Source: an uncultured Ruminococcus sp.
GTDB taxonomy: Bacteria > Bacillota > Clostridia > Oscillospirales > Acutalibacteraceae
Length of the DNA: 61,717 nucleotides
Direction of reading: 5' to 3'
NCBI GenBank assembly: GCA_902762615.1
Contig: CACWOX010000014.1
Span: 1 to 61,717, forward strand
In this document: one piece after another, positions 16,363 through 24,508 of the stretch
Position numbering within the stretch: position 1 is the stretch's first letter
How the letters are laid out: every line of letters begins with the position of its first letter
Translations under genes and position numbers: made by a program
The notes under the pieces: generated by a model
The model's input: the letters and a program-made list of their open reading frames with translations, nothing else
Database searches by the model: none
Told to the model about the DNA's origin: nothing

Positions 16363-16741
16363 AAAACACACTCTGAGAATACGTCCTCACCACGGATTGT
16401 GTATTGCATTCTTTCGCGGAGAAGGCTACAGCAGTGACTTCACCGCCAACATGACTTCGGTCATCGCACGGCTCAACGACGGCTGTGCCATCCAGCTGAC
16501 TTCCGGCGATGACTGCATTTGCTCCGCTTGCCCAAACAATTGCGGCGGCATATGCGCTTCGGAGCAAAAGGTGCAAAGATACGACGCACGGGTGCTTGCA
16601 TTATGCGGAATTAAAGCCGGCGTGCGTATGGAATGGAATGACCTTGCCGATCTGGTGCGCAGTCGGATTATAGACCGCGGCTTGATGAACACCGTCTGCG
16701 GGGACTGCGAATGGGCTTATATCTGTCATAATACCCAATAA
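16349..16741 (+). CDS. DUF1284 domain protein
   Basis: Start set at the ATG at 16349, which overlaps the end of bioY and implies translational coupling; the frame upstream is only an out-of-phase reading of bioY. The 130-aa product has the family opening LRIRPHHGLCIAFFRGEGYS and a Cys-rich centre (CICSACPNNCGGICASE), then CGDCEWAYIC near the end. The eight or so cysteines suggest a metal or Fe-S site. Function is unknown. Co-transcription with bioY under BirA control could hint at a role near biotin, but this is only inference from context. Confidence 0.8.
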   Translation: MSISEKHTLRIRPHHGLCIAFFRGEGYSSDFTANMTSVIARLNDGCAIQLTSGDDCICSACPNNCGGICASEQKVQRYDARVLALCGIKAGVRMEWNDLADLVRSRIIDRGLMNTVCGDCEWAYICHNTQ

Positions 16742-16751
16742 TCATAACCAC

Positions 16752-16787
16752 AAAAATCGCTGCAACTTCGCTGTGCCGCGATTTTTT
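16752..16787 (+). terminator. Terminator of the bioY-DUF1284 operon
   Basis: Stem AAAAATCGC/GCGATTTTT (16752-16760 with 16778-16786) followed by TTTATTTG. Confidence 0.75.
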
Positions 16788-16807
16788 ATTTGTTTTCATT
16801 TTGAGTG

Positions 16808-16836
16808 TTGCGCTTTGTATTGAAATACAATATAAT
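16808..16836 (+). promoter_or_regulatory. Promoter of the metallophosphatase gene
   Basis: TTGCGC (16808-16813), 17-bp spacer, TATAAT (16831-16836), 21 bp upstream of the ATG. Confidence 0.6.
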
Positions 16837-16856
16837 TATACAAAGGGGCGATCATT

Positions 16857-17558
16857 ATGATTTACGTTATGTCAGACCTTCACGGCGAGTATGACAAATA
16901 CATCGCCATGCTTAAAAAGATTCAATTCAGCGACAGCGACGAGCTTTATATTTTGGGCGATGTAGTGGACAGGGGCAATAAGCCTGTGGAAATTCTGCGA
17001 GACATGAGTATGAGGGCAAATGTTTTCCCCATCATGGGCAATCACGACAAAATGGCGATCGACGTACTCAGCTGGCTGCTCGATGAGGTCAACGAGGAGA
17101 ATCTCTATAAAAACATCAGCAGGGAATCCATGTATCAACTGGCAATCTGGCGCATGAACGGCGCACAGACCACTATCGACGGTTTCACTCGGCTTTCGCA
17201 GAACGAACGGCTCATTCTGCTGGACTACATGAAGGAATTTGTCCCCTATGAAGTGGTCAGTGTCAGAGGCAAGACCTTTATTCTGGTGCACGCCGGACTT
17301 GGTAATTTTGATAAAAACAAGCCGCTGGACGAATATTCCTTACACGACCTCGCCTTTGTGCGCTTCGATTACGACAGGGAATATTTCGGAGGCAACGTGT
17401 ACATCATAACAGGACACACGCCCACCCTCACCATTACCTGTAAGCCCGAAATATACCACAGCTGCAACAACATATGCATCGACTGCGGCGCGGTCTTTAC
17501 GAGCGGAGCGCTGGCATGCCTCTGCCTTGACAACATGAAGGAATATTACGTTTACTGA
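16857..17558 (+). CDS. Calcineurin-like metallophosphatase (PrpE/ApaH-type)
   Basis: A 233-aa protein with the full two-metal phosphoesterase signature: DLHGEYD (residues 7-13), GDVVDRG (near 35-41), GNHDK (near 60), VHAGLG (near 143) and TGHTP (near 183). This pattern is typical of protein serine/threonine phosphatases of the lambda/PrpE type and of diadenosine tetraphosphatases. The substrate cannot be decided from the sequence. It is monocistronic, with its own promoter and a shared convergent terminator. Confidence 0.88.
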   Translation: MIYVMSDLHGEYDKYIAMLKKIQFSDSDELYILGDVVDRGNKPVEILRDMSMRANVFPIMGNHDKMAIDVLSWLLDEVNEENLYKNISRESMYQLAIWRMNGAQTTIDGFTRLSQNERLILLDYMKEFVPYEVVSVRGKTFILVHAGLGNFDKNKPLDEYSLHDLAFVRFDYDREYFGGNVYIITGHTPTLTITCKPEIYHSCNNICIDCGAVFTSGALACLCLDNMKEYYVY

Positions 17559-17581
17559 GTGTTTTTTCAGAAATAAATAAA

Positions 17582-17634
17582 CGGCTGCATTTGCAAGAAC
17601 AAATTTCCCTGCAAATACAGCCGGATTTTTTATA
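17582..17634. terminator. Bidirectional terminator between convergent genes
   Basis: A 14-bp stem with one mismatch, CGGCTGCATTTGCA with TGCAAATACAGCCG (17582-17595 with 17610-17623), then GATTTTTTATAG on the plus strand. It serves the phosphatase gene and probably also the opposite operon. Confidence 0.85.
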
Positions 17635-17643
17635 GTAGCCATA

Positions 17644-18108
17644 TCACTTTTTCGCCCCAAAGAATATTCTTATCTGGAAGCGGTGATTGCAGCGCGGACA
17701 GCGCACGGTGTGTTTGCCCTTCTGACGCGGCACACGGAGAGTCGCCTTGCACTTGGGGCATTTTATATACTTCTTGTCAGCCTCAGGCTTTTGAATTTGG
17801 CTGAAGCCCGCGGTCATATTTTCAAAAGGATTGGTAACATTGCCGCTGGATGCTCTGCCAAGCAGACGCATGAACGCCTGATTCTCACGGCTGCGTCTCT
17901 CGATATTGCGGGAGAATACACGGTAAAAGGCAATGATCAGCACGATCCACGACAGGACATTGAGCACTCTGGCGACCACCGTAAAGCGAACAAATGCAAA
18001 ATGCAGCAGCAGCAGAATGATGTACAGCACAAGAAGTCCGTAATAAAGCTGATCCGTGCCGTAGCGGTTCTGCATAAACATCCTTAATCTGAATAAGAAT
18101 TTTCCCAT
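17644..18108 (-). CDS. Membrane protein with C-terminal zinc ribbon
   Basis: A 154-aa protein with two hydrophobic helices (about 21-41 and 46-63), a polar linker, and a C-terminal zinc ribbon with CPKC and CPRC knuckles (CPKCKATLRVPRQKGKHTVRCPRC). It is the third gene of the minus-strand DUF5685-DnaJ-zinc-ribbon operon, 31 bp after the DnaJ gene. The ribbon resembles those in membrane-associated quality-control proteins, but no specific function is recognised. Confidence 0.7.
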   Translation of the reverse strand: MGKFLFRLRMFMQNRYGTDQLYYGLLVLYIILLLLHFAFVRFTVVARVLNVLSWIVLIIAFYRVFSRNIERRSRENQAFMRLLGRASSGNVTNPFENMTAGFSQIQKPEADKKYIKCPKCKATLRVPRQKGKHTVRCPRCNHRFQIRIFFGAKK

Positions 18109-18139
18109 ATGTCATTTCTCCTTTGTTGTGATATTTATA

Positions 18140-18745
18140 TTATACATTGCAGCAATTTGTCACACAGTAACAGAACATCATGGCACCGAAAAGGGTCGAA
18201 CAGTACTGCGTCAGACCGCCTACATCTACGCCCCTGACCTGCTGCCAGCTGTCATATTCCACACCGCCGGAAGAGATTTTATCATACGCGACGCGATATT
18301 TTGAATTGTCCGGCTCCAGCATTACCGCCTGACGGGCATGCCTTACCGCGGTGACGGTGTTTCCGATGCCGTAATTCGCCAGTGCGCTTAGATAATACCA
18401 CTGTGCGTTTCGCACGCTTACACCGTTTAAAAGAGAAAGCGCCTCGATAAAAAGTCCGCGCTCTATATATCTTTTCGCATCAGTCAGCCTGTCGGCGTCC
18501 TGACCGGAATACGGCTGTCTGTAGCCTGTACTGCCCGAATAATCTCCGTATGAATCCGAAGACGTATTGCCGCTTTTGATCGCCTCATAGGCGGCGTTGA
18601 TCTCGCTCATTTTTTTCTCGGCTGATTTGTCGCCGGGGTTCAGGTCGGGATGATATTTCTTTGCAAGTCTTCTGTATGCTTTTGTGACCTCTTCCTTAGA
18701 GGCAGAGGGAGATACTCCCAGCACCTCATACGGACTTTTTGCCAT
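18140..18745 (-). CDS. J-domain (DnaJ-like) protein
   Basis: N-terminal J domain ([21 protein letters not shown] and YHPDLNPG with the HPD triad near residue 35), able to stimulate an Hsp70 ATPase. The C-terminus contains TPR-like helices ([50 protein letters not shown]) and ends in a hydrophobic Cys-rich tail ([16 protein letters not shown]). It lacks the zinc and peptide-binding domains of classical DnaJ. I use the ATG at 18745; a TTG four codons upstream (18757) is also possible. It overlaps the upstream DUF5685 gene by about 20 bp, so the two are coupled. Confidence 0.83.
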   Translation of the reverse strand: MAKSPYEVLGVSPSASKEEVTKAYRRLAKKYHPDLNPGDKSAEKKMSEINAAYEAIKSGNTSSDSYGDYSGSTGYRQPYSGQDADRLTDAKRYIERGLFIEALSLLNGVSVRNAQWYYLSALANYGIGNTVTAVRHARQAVMLEPDNSKYRVAYDKISSGGVEYDSWQQVRGVDVGGLTQYCSTLFGAMMFCYCVTNCCNV

Positions 18746-19574
18746 GTTCCTTGTCAATCTCCTTTTTTGCCTGTTTCCTTTTCTGAACGGCGTACCTCTG
18801 CCATACGCCTGCCGTGAGTATATTGTCGGTTATCTCGCTGTCGGCGGTCAGAGGCAGCTTCTTATAGCAGCGCATGAAATCGCCGCCCATTACCTGCAAT
18901 GTCTGATAGATTTCATCCGACGGCGTGCCAATGAGACAATTGTAACGCTCATGTCTGAGATCGCTCTTGAGGTCGGTGGCAGCGTCCATCACATATATGA
19001 ACCGCCCGAGCGTCCGTCCGAATGCCCTAAGCTCCTGCTCCCATTCAATGCCGTCCTCCATCACGAAAAGCTCACCCATCAACCGCCCGAAGCAATTGGC
19101 AGGAAGATCGGGATTGCATTCGCCGTCCTGCTCAAGCTCACTGAGATTTTCCAGACAGGTTGCGATTGCCTGCGCCTGACGCGGATATTTCGCTTCAAGC
19201 TCTTTGCATTTTGAGGCGAATGCGGAGGCGGCAGCGAGTGCGGCAGGATTCTTGTCGTCGTGCCAGTCGTCGATGAGCTTGTAGTAGCCGAGGATCACGT
19301 TCATATCGGCTGCATAATCGCTGGCTGAGGTGCGGATCTCGAGGTGCTTTTTCAGCGGATGGGCTGCGCAGGAGCATTCATCGGAGGTTTCGGGAAGCCT
19401 GTGAACCGATGACAGCAGCATAGCGAGAAATGCCATGTCGTAATTGAGCAGCAGCCGGCAGGACTGTCCGCACACCTCGCCGAGCGAACGGCAGAGTCCG
19501 CAGTACCAGCCGCGGTAGCGTATTCTGTTTTGTTCGCTGAGAAGACCGGAAGCAGCTGTGACAAAGCCGAACAT
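18726..19574 (-). CDS. DUF5685 family protein
   Basis: A 282-aa protein with the family opening [15 protein letters not shown] followed by [34 protein letters not shown], and a helical remainder with DWHDDKN and [16 protein letters not shown]. The repeated D-rich helices and conserved Cys residues (CGLC, CSCAAHP) are characteristic. Function is unknown. It is first in an operon with the J-domain and zinc-ribbon membrane proteins, behind a perfect consensus promoter. Confidence 0.8.
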   Translation of the reverse strand: MFGFVTAASGLLSEQNRIRYRGWYCGLCRSLGEVCGQSCRLLLNYDMAFLAMLLSSVHRLPETSDECSCAAHPLKKHLEIRTSASDYAADMNVILGYYKLIDDWHDDKNPAALAAASAFASKCKELEAKYPRQAQAIATCLENLSELEQDGECNPDLPANCFGRLMGELFVMEDGIEWEQELRAFGRTLGRFIYVMDAATDLKSDLRHERYNCLIGTPSDEIYQTLQVMGGDFMRCYKKLPLTADSEITDNILTAGVWQRYAVQKRKQAKKEIDKEHGKKSV

Positions 19575-19613
19575 CGCGTTTTCATTCCCTTCACTGCAAG
19601 ATATTATTGTATT

Positions 19614-19642
19614 ATTATAAACCCAATATAAATTAATGTCAA
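19614..19642 (-). promoter_or_regulatory. Consensus promoter of the DUF5685-DnaJ operon
   Basis: Minus-strand TTGACA (19637-19642), exact 17-bp spacer, TATAAT (19614-19619). A textbook sigma-A promoter suggests strong constitutive expression of this uncharacterised operon. Confidence 0.85.
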
Positions 19643-19686
19643 TTTTTTTAAGAGCTTTTGTCGTGCGGCAATTTCATATTTCATAT

Positions 19687-20520
19687 TTAAGCTACGATCC
19701 ACTTTTCCATCACCCGGATGAAATATTCCGCCGTCAGCTGGAGAGAAGCCATTGCTTCCAGACGTTCGCGGTTTTCCGGCTTTACGCGGAGAGTGTGAGG
19801 CGTCATAAGCAGCAGATCGTGAAGCTGCTTGCCATCAAGCGTCATGCGGAAGCTTTTTAATTCGCAGCTCACTTCACGCAGAAAGCCCTGCGTCGGCTTC
19901 GGCCGCTTGTGCTGCTCAAAAACCTCGTCGTATATCACACGCTTCAATTCGATCAGATGGTTGGTTCCCGCGGTGATTTCGATCACCCTGCCGCCCGAAC
20001 GCAGTACACGTGCAAATTCCTCTTCACAAAACAGCGAAAACATCGCTGTCACACCGTCCATCGAACCTTCCTCAATCGGCAAATGCGATGCAGTCGCGGT
20101 GATCCAGCTTATCTGATGCGTGCGGGAAGCTGCCATCCTGACGGCAGCTTTGGAAATATCCGCCCCTATTATTCTCGCGGCTGGGAACTGCCGCAAGAAT
20201 TCCGCTGTGTAATAGCCTTCGCCGCAGCCCACGTCGGCAATGGACGATACTCCGCCCGGAATGGCTCCAAGCGCGTTCACCACATCACCGCATATCCGGG
20301 AATAATGCCCCTCATTCAGAAAATTCCTTCTTGCTGTGAGCATTTCGGGTGTGTCGCCGGGAGACAGCGAATGCTTCTGCTGAACGGGAAGGAGATTGAC
20401 ATACCCCTGACGCGCTATGTCGTATGTGTGATTCTGGGGACAAATCAGTGAACCGCCGTTCTGCGCAAGCGCCTGACCGCAGACAGGACATAATAGGGAA
20501 TTGCAGTTAAAATTGATCAT
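19687..20520 (-). CDS. rlmA: 23S rRNA (guanine-N1) methyltransferase, RlmA type
   Basis: SAM-dependent methyltransferase related to RlmA(I)/(II), which methylate G745/G748 in 23S rRNA. From the ATG at 20520 the product is 277 aa; a TTG five codons upstream is possible. The N-terminal zinc finger is CPVCGQALAQNGGSLIC followed by CxxxH, then AVxxKGYVNLL-like RQGYVNLLPVQQ. The Rossmann SAM motif is ADVGCGEGYYTAEFL and the post-I acidic residue is in RIIGADISK. Substrate position (745 or 748) cannot be assigned, and a tylosin-resistance role is not claimed. Confidence 0.87.
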   Translation of the reverse strand: MINFNCNSLLCPVCGQALAQNGGSLICPQNHTYDIARQGYVNLLPVQQKHSLSPGDTPEMLTARRNFLNEGHYSRICGDVVNALGAIPGGVSSIADVGCGEGYYTAEFLRQFPAARIIGADISKAAVRMAASRTHQISWITATASHLPIEEGSMDGVTAMFSLFCEEEFARVLRSGGRVIEITAGTNHLIELKRVIYDEVFEQHKRPKPTQGFLREVSCELKSFRMTLDGKQLHDLLLMTPHTLRVKPENRERLEAMASLQLTAEYFIRVMEKWIVA

Positions 20521-20558
20521 AATACATCGATCCAAACGGGTAAAAATCTGTTGATTCT

Positions 20559-20587
20559 ATTATAGCATAATATCATTGAAAAAACAA
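20559..20587 (-). promoter_or_regulatory. Promoter of rlmA
   Basis: Minus-strand TTGTTT (20582-20587), 17-bp spacer, TATAAT (20559-20564), divergent from the ABC transporter promoter. Confidence 0.65.
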
Positions 20588-20724
20588 GCATTCACATACT
20601 CTCTTCGGCATAATCAGCCTATATGCCGATACTTTTTAGAGCCTTTTTAGAATAAACCGTTCCCTAACACCAAATTCACTTGCTCTGTTTAAACTGCGTT
20701 TATATTGGCAAAATATAATGGGCA

Positions 20725-20753
20725 TTGTTAATAAAATGATAATGCTGTATAAT
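20725..20753 (+). promoter_or_regulatory. Promoter of the ABC transporter gene
   Basis: TTGTTA (20725-20730), 17-bp spacer, TATAAT (20748-20753), with AAAGGA upstream of the ATG at 20779. Confidence 0.65.
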
Positions 20754-20778
20754 TCAAACAAAAAGGATATCGGAAAAC

Positions 20779-23466
20779 ATGCTGAAATTAACTGACATTG
20801 TAAAATCCTATTCCGGCGGCAGCACCAAAGTGGAGGCATTGAAGGGCATTACTATCGAATTCAGAGAAAATGAATTCGTTTCGATACTCGGTCCCTCCGG
20901 CTGCGGCAAAACCACTATGCTCAACATCATCGGCGGTCTGGACAGATACGACAGCGGCGATCTGAGCATAAACAATAAATCCACCAAGAAATTCAAGGAC
21001 TCCGACTGGGATTCCTACCGCAATCACTCCATAGGCTTCGTCTTTCAGAATTATAACCTCATTCCGCATCAGTCGGTACTGTCAAATGTTGAGCTTGCGC
21101 TGACGCTCTCGGGCGTTTCCAAATCCGAACGCCGCAAGCGTGCCGCGGAGGTGCTGGAAAAGGTCGGTCTGGGCGATCAGCTGCGCAAGAAACCTAATCA
21201 GATGTCCGGCGGTCAGATGCAGCGAGTGGCAATTGCACGCGCGCTGGTCAACAATCCCGAGATACTTCTCGCGGACGAACCTACAGGCGCTCTCGATTCG
21301 GAAACCAGCGTGCAGATAATGGAGCTGCTAAAGGAGATCGCCAAGGAAAAGCTGGTCATCATGGTGACCCACAATCCCGAACTCGCTCAGCAGTATTCAT
21401 CACGAATCGTCAGACTGCTCGACGGAAGAATAACAGACGACTCCAATCCCTACAATCCCGTCGAATGCACCGCCACTTCTCCAAGCGCCGATAGTACAAA
21501 TGGCAAAAGAAAGAAAGAGAAAAAGAACAGAACCTCCATGTCGATATTCACTGCCTTTTCGCTTTCGCTCAACAACCTTATGACCAAAAAGGGCAGAACC
21601 ATTCTCACGGCGTTTGCCGGCAGCATAGGTATTATCGGCATTGCGCTGATACTGTCGCTCTCCAACGGCTTCCAGCAATACATCGACAAGGCGCAGGAGG
21701 ACACCCTTTCATCCTATCCGCTGACCATTCAGAAGGAATCTGTCGATCTGGCGTCTATGATCGCTACACTTCAGGAGCAGAATTCAGGTGAAGCGGACCA
21801 CGACAAGGACAAGGTTTATTCCTCTACCGTCATGGCTGACCTGATGAATACCATGATTGCCGACGCCAAGACAAACAATCTGGCAGACTTCAAAAAATAC
21901 ATCGAGCAGGACGAGAACGGCAAAAAAATGACCCAGTACACCAGTGCGATACAGTATTCATACGACGCACCGCTCAACGTATTCAACGCCGATACATCAA
22001 ACGGCGTCGTGCAGGTCAATCCCAGCAAGGTCATGGAAAAAATGATGCCGGAGCAGGCAGGCTCTTCCTCCATGTTCTCCTCCAATGCCAATAACTTCTG
22101 GTGTGAGCTGCTTCAGAATCAGACGCTTCTGGAATCACAGTATGATATTCTGGCAGGCAGATGGCCGCAGGCATACAACGAGGTCATCATTGCCGTTACC
22201 GAAAAGAACGAGATAAGCGACGTGGAGCTTTACTCCCTCGGTCTGAAAGACCAGAAGGAAGTCGACGAAAGCATGAAGAAGATCATGTCGGGCGAACAGG
22301 CAGATATTAAGCAGCTTTCCTTTACCTATGAAGAGCTGCTCGATCTGAAATTCAAGCTGCTTCTCAGTCCGGAGCTTTATTCAAAAGACCCCATTACAGG
22401 CGCATGGAAAGACCTGCGTGAGGATGAAATCCTGCTCAAGAAGGCGGTAGACAAGGGCGTTGACATCAAGGTCGTCGGCATTGTCCGCCCGAATCCCGAC
22501 GCGGCATCCTCCTCGATAACCGGTGTGATCGGCTACACGCACGAGCTGATGGAATACGTCATTGACAAGACAAACGAAAACGAGCTGGTCAAGGCTCAGA
22601 AGGCAGACCCTGATACCGATGTATTTACAGGTCTTCCCTTTGAAAGCGACGAGGAAACACAGAGCCAGCCCGATTTCAGCGCAATGACTCCCGAGCAGAT
22701 TGCCGAATATCAGCAGGAGGCAGAGCAGAAACAGAAGCAGATGGAGGAATATATCGCCACGCTGCCCGAGGAAACCCAGCAATATCTCGCCTCCCTTTCT
22801 GAGGAAGAAAGAGCCGCTCTGATAGCCGGATATACGGAACAGGCACAGCCAAAGACCACTTACCAGGAAAATCTGACCAAGCTCGGCGTGGCAGATATCC
22901 AAGACCCGAGCATCATCAGGCTCTATCCGATAGACTTTGAGTCAAAGGAAAACATCGAGCAGATTATAAGCGATTACAACGAGGATAAATCGGAGGAAGA
23001 ACAGATCAGCTATTCCGACATCGTGGGAATTATGATGAGCTCCATTTCCACCATAATCAACATGATCTCCTATGTGCTGATCGCGTTTGTTTCGATTTCG
23101 CTGGTGGTTTCTTCCATTATGATAGGCATTATAACCTATATCTCGGTGCTGGAACGCACCAAGGAAATCGGCATTCTCCGCTCGATAGGCGCTTCCAAGA
23201 AGGACATTTCCAGAGTATTCAACGCCGAGACGCTGATTATCGGCTTTGTCGCAGGCGCACTCGGAATCGGCACAACGCTGCTGCTCAACCTTCCGGTCAA
23301 CGCGCTCATCAAATCGCTTTCCGGCATATCCAATGTGTCCAAGCTGCCGTGGAACGGCGCTGTGATACTGGTTATCATCAGCATGGCTCTTACACTGATT
23401 GCGGGACTCATTCCGTCCGGGGTTGCGGCAAAGAAGGATCCTGTGGTAGCGCTGAGAACCGAATAA
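20779..23466 (+). CDS. Fused ABC transporter ATPase-permease (MacB/FtsX-type)
   Basis: An 895-aa single-chain half-transporter. The N-terminal nucleotide-binding domain (about 1-220) has Walker A GPSGCGKTT, Q-loop FVFQNYNLIP, signature MSGGQMQRVAIARAL, Walker B EILLADEPTGALD and the switch His in MVTHN. A first helix follows (about 275-295), then a roughly 450-residue extracytoplasmic region rich in Glu/Gln, and three C-terminal helices of the FtsX fold (VGIMMSSISTIINMISYVL onward, with the ERTKEIGILRSIGASKKDI loop). This is the MacB/type VII mechanotransmission architecture, used for export of peptides or lipoproteins or for antibiotic sensing. No sensor kinase or partner is adjacent, so the substrate is unknown. 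Confidence 0.9.
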   Translation: MLKLTDIVKSYSGGSTKVEALKGITIEFRENEFVSILGPSGCGKTTMLNIIGGLDRYDSGDLSINNKSTKKFKDSDWDSYRNHSIGFVFQNYNLIPHQSVLSNVELALTLSGVSKSERRKRAAEVLEKVGLGDQLRKKPNQMSGGQMQRVAIARALVNNPEILLADEPTGALDSETSVQIMELLKEIAKEKLVIMVTHNPELAQQYSSRIVRLLDGRITDDSNPYNPVECTATSPSADSTNGKRKKEKKNRTSMSIFTAFSLSLNNLMTKKGRTILTAFAGSIGIIGIALILSLSNGFQQYIDKAQEDTLSSYPLTIQKESVDLASMIATLQEQNSGEADHDKDKVYSSTVMADLMNTMIADAKTNNLADFKKYIEQDENGKKMTQYTSAIQYSYDAPLNVFNADTSNGVVQVNPSKVMEKMMPEQAGSSSMFSSNANNFWCELLQNQTLLESQYDILAGRWPQAYNEVIIAVTEKNEISDVELYSLGLKDQKEVDESMKKIMSGEQADIKQLSFTYEELLDLKFKLLLSPELYSKDPITGAWKDLREDEILLKKAVDKGVDIKVVGIVRPNPDAASSSITGVIGYTHELMEYVIDKTNENELVKAQKADPDTDVFTGLPFESDEETQSQPDFSAMTPEQIAEYQQEAEQKQKQMEEYIATLPEETQQYLASLSEEERAALIAGYTEQAQPKTTYQENLTKLGVADIQDPSIIRLYPIDFESKENIEQIISDYNEDKSEEEQISYSDIVGIMMSSISTIINMISYVLIAFVSISLVVSSIMIGIITYISVLERTKEIGILRSIGASKKDISRVFNAETLIIGFVAGALGIGTTLLLNLPVNALIKSLSGISNVSKLPWNGAVILVIISMALTLIAGLIPSGVAAKKDPVVALRTE

Positions 23467-23554
23467 TTACACCTGCAAGAAGTACATTTCCAAGTGTCAG
23501 AAGGGGCATGCGAAATTGTACGATCTCATAAATAACCTCACAATCTTAACGGAT

Positions 23555-23604
23555 AATACGGAGACACCGCATTTTAACTCCTTTTAGGCGGCGTTCTCCG
23601 TATT
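23555..23604 (+). terminator. Hairpin downstream of the ABC transporter gene
   Basis: Long stem AATACGGAGA/TCTCCGTATT (23555-23564 with 23595-23604), extended inward by ACACCGC/GCGGCGT-type pairs. It is followed by a weak T-tract, so it may be a 3'-end stabiliser or terminator. Confidence 0.5.
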
Positions 23605-23636
23605 GTTCGTTTATGGGATTTTTCATGTATAAAACC

Positions 23637-23680
23637 AAAAAGGGAGACATTCCAGTGCGGTGTGTCTCCCTTTTATTTTC
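23637..23680. terminator. Bidirectional terminator, ABC gene / exopolysaccharide operon
   Basis: Perfect stem AGGGAGACA/TGTCTCCCT (23641-23649 with 23663-23671), with TTTTATTTT on the plus side and TTTTTGGTTTTA on the minus side. It ends the plus-strand ABC transcript and the long minus-strand exopolysaccharide operon. Confidence 0.85.
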
Positions 23681-23698
23681 ATATTAAATTTGTAAAAA

Positions 23699-24478
23699 TT
23701 AAGTAAGATCAAGTTCCTCGGTGATGTCCTTATGTCCTTTTTTGATGAGGTGAAACTGCATGACAACCACCACAATATTCAGCGTGACGGTGAACATATA
23801 GGCTATATTCTTGCGCAGACCGCTGTGCATACTTACGCCGGATTTGCGTTCATGCATGACTGCCGGAACCTCCCTGAGCCAATAGCCGTTGAGCAGCATC
23901 TTTGTGATGATGTTTGCGTCGGGATAATTGGTGTCGAAATTGTCGTAGAGAGAATAGGCAGTAAATGCTCTTCGGCTGAGCCCCTGCAGACCCGACGTCG
24001 GGTCAGTGAACTGCTTGCGGGTGACAAGTCTGATTGCCATGTTGAAAAAGCCGATGGCAACCTTTTTGGCAATGCCCACCTTCATGGTGTTCTGCTGTTT
24101 CTCACCGATAAAGCGGGATCCGATCACTATATCATACGGGTGCTTGCCGCGTGTCAGCTTATTGTATATCGTACCTATATTGCACACGTCGTGCTGACCG
24201 TCGGCGTCCATCTGTATGATGAATTCGTAGTCGTGGTCCACAGCATATTTGTATCCGGTCTGGAGCGACACGCCGTAGCCCATGTTGTAGATATGCGAGA
24301 CAACTATTGCTCCCGCTCTTTCAGCTACCTCGGCAGTCTTGTCACGCGAGCCGTCGTTGATCACCAGAATATCAACCTTGCCGCACTCTTTTTTAATGTT
24401 TTTTATTACCTTTGAAATGCTGCCCTCTTCATTGAAAGCAGGTATTAATATAAGAGTTTTTCTGTCGAGGCATGTCAT
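23699..24478 (-). CDS. GT2 glycosyltransferase, DPM1-like
   Basis: A 259-aa family 2 glycosyltransferase with ILIPAFNEEGSI, ILVINDGSRDKT and the DxD region IIQMDADGQHD, followed by the DPTSGLQGLSRRAF stretch typical of polyprenyl-phosphate mannosyl/glucosyl transferases. One hydrophobic C-terminal segment (about 224-246) would tether it to the membrane. It is the last gene of the exopolysaccharide operon, 30 bp after the GT4 gene, and probably makes a lipid-linked sugar. The donor sugar is unknown. A polyprenyl-phosphate sugar would fit as donor for the polytopic protein at 26798, but this is inference. Confidence 0.85.
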   Translation of the reverse strand: MTCLDRKTLILIPAFNEEGSISKVIKNIKKECGKVDILVINDGSRDKTAEVAERAGAIVVSHIYNMGYGVSLQTGYKYAVDHDYEFIIQMDADGQHDVCNIGTIYNKLTRGKHPYDIVIGSRFIGEKQQNTMKVGIAKKVAIGFFNMAIRLVTRKQFTDPTSGLQGLSRRAFTAYSLYDNFDTNYPDANIITKMLLNGYWLREVPAVMHERKSGVSMHSGLRKNIAYMFTVTLNIVVVVMQFHLIKKGHKDITEELDLT

Positions 24479-24508
24479 TATATGCCACCTCCGGGTGAAT
24501 AATTGCTG

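Noticed and set aside
22381-22902. 173-aa minus-strand frame inside the ABC transporter gene
   Set aside because: Entirely within the well-supported transporter frame and lacking any family motif.
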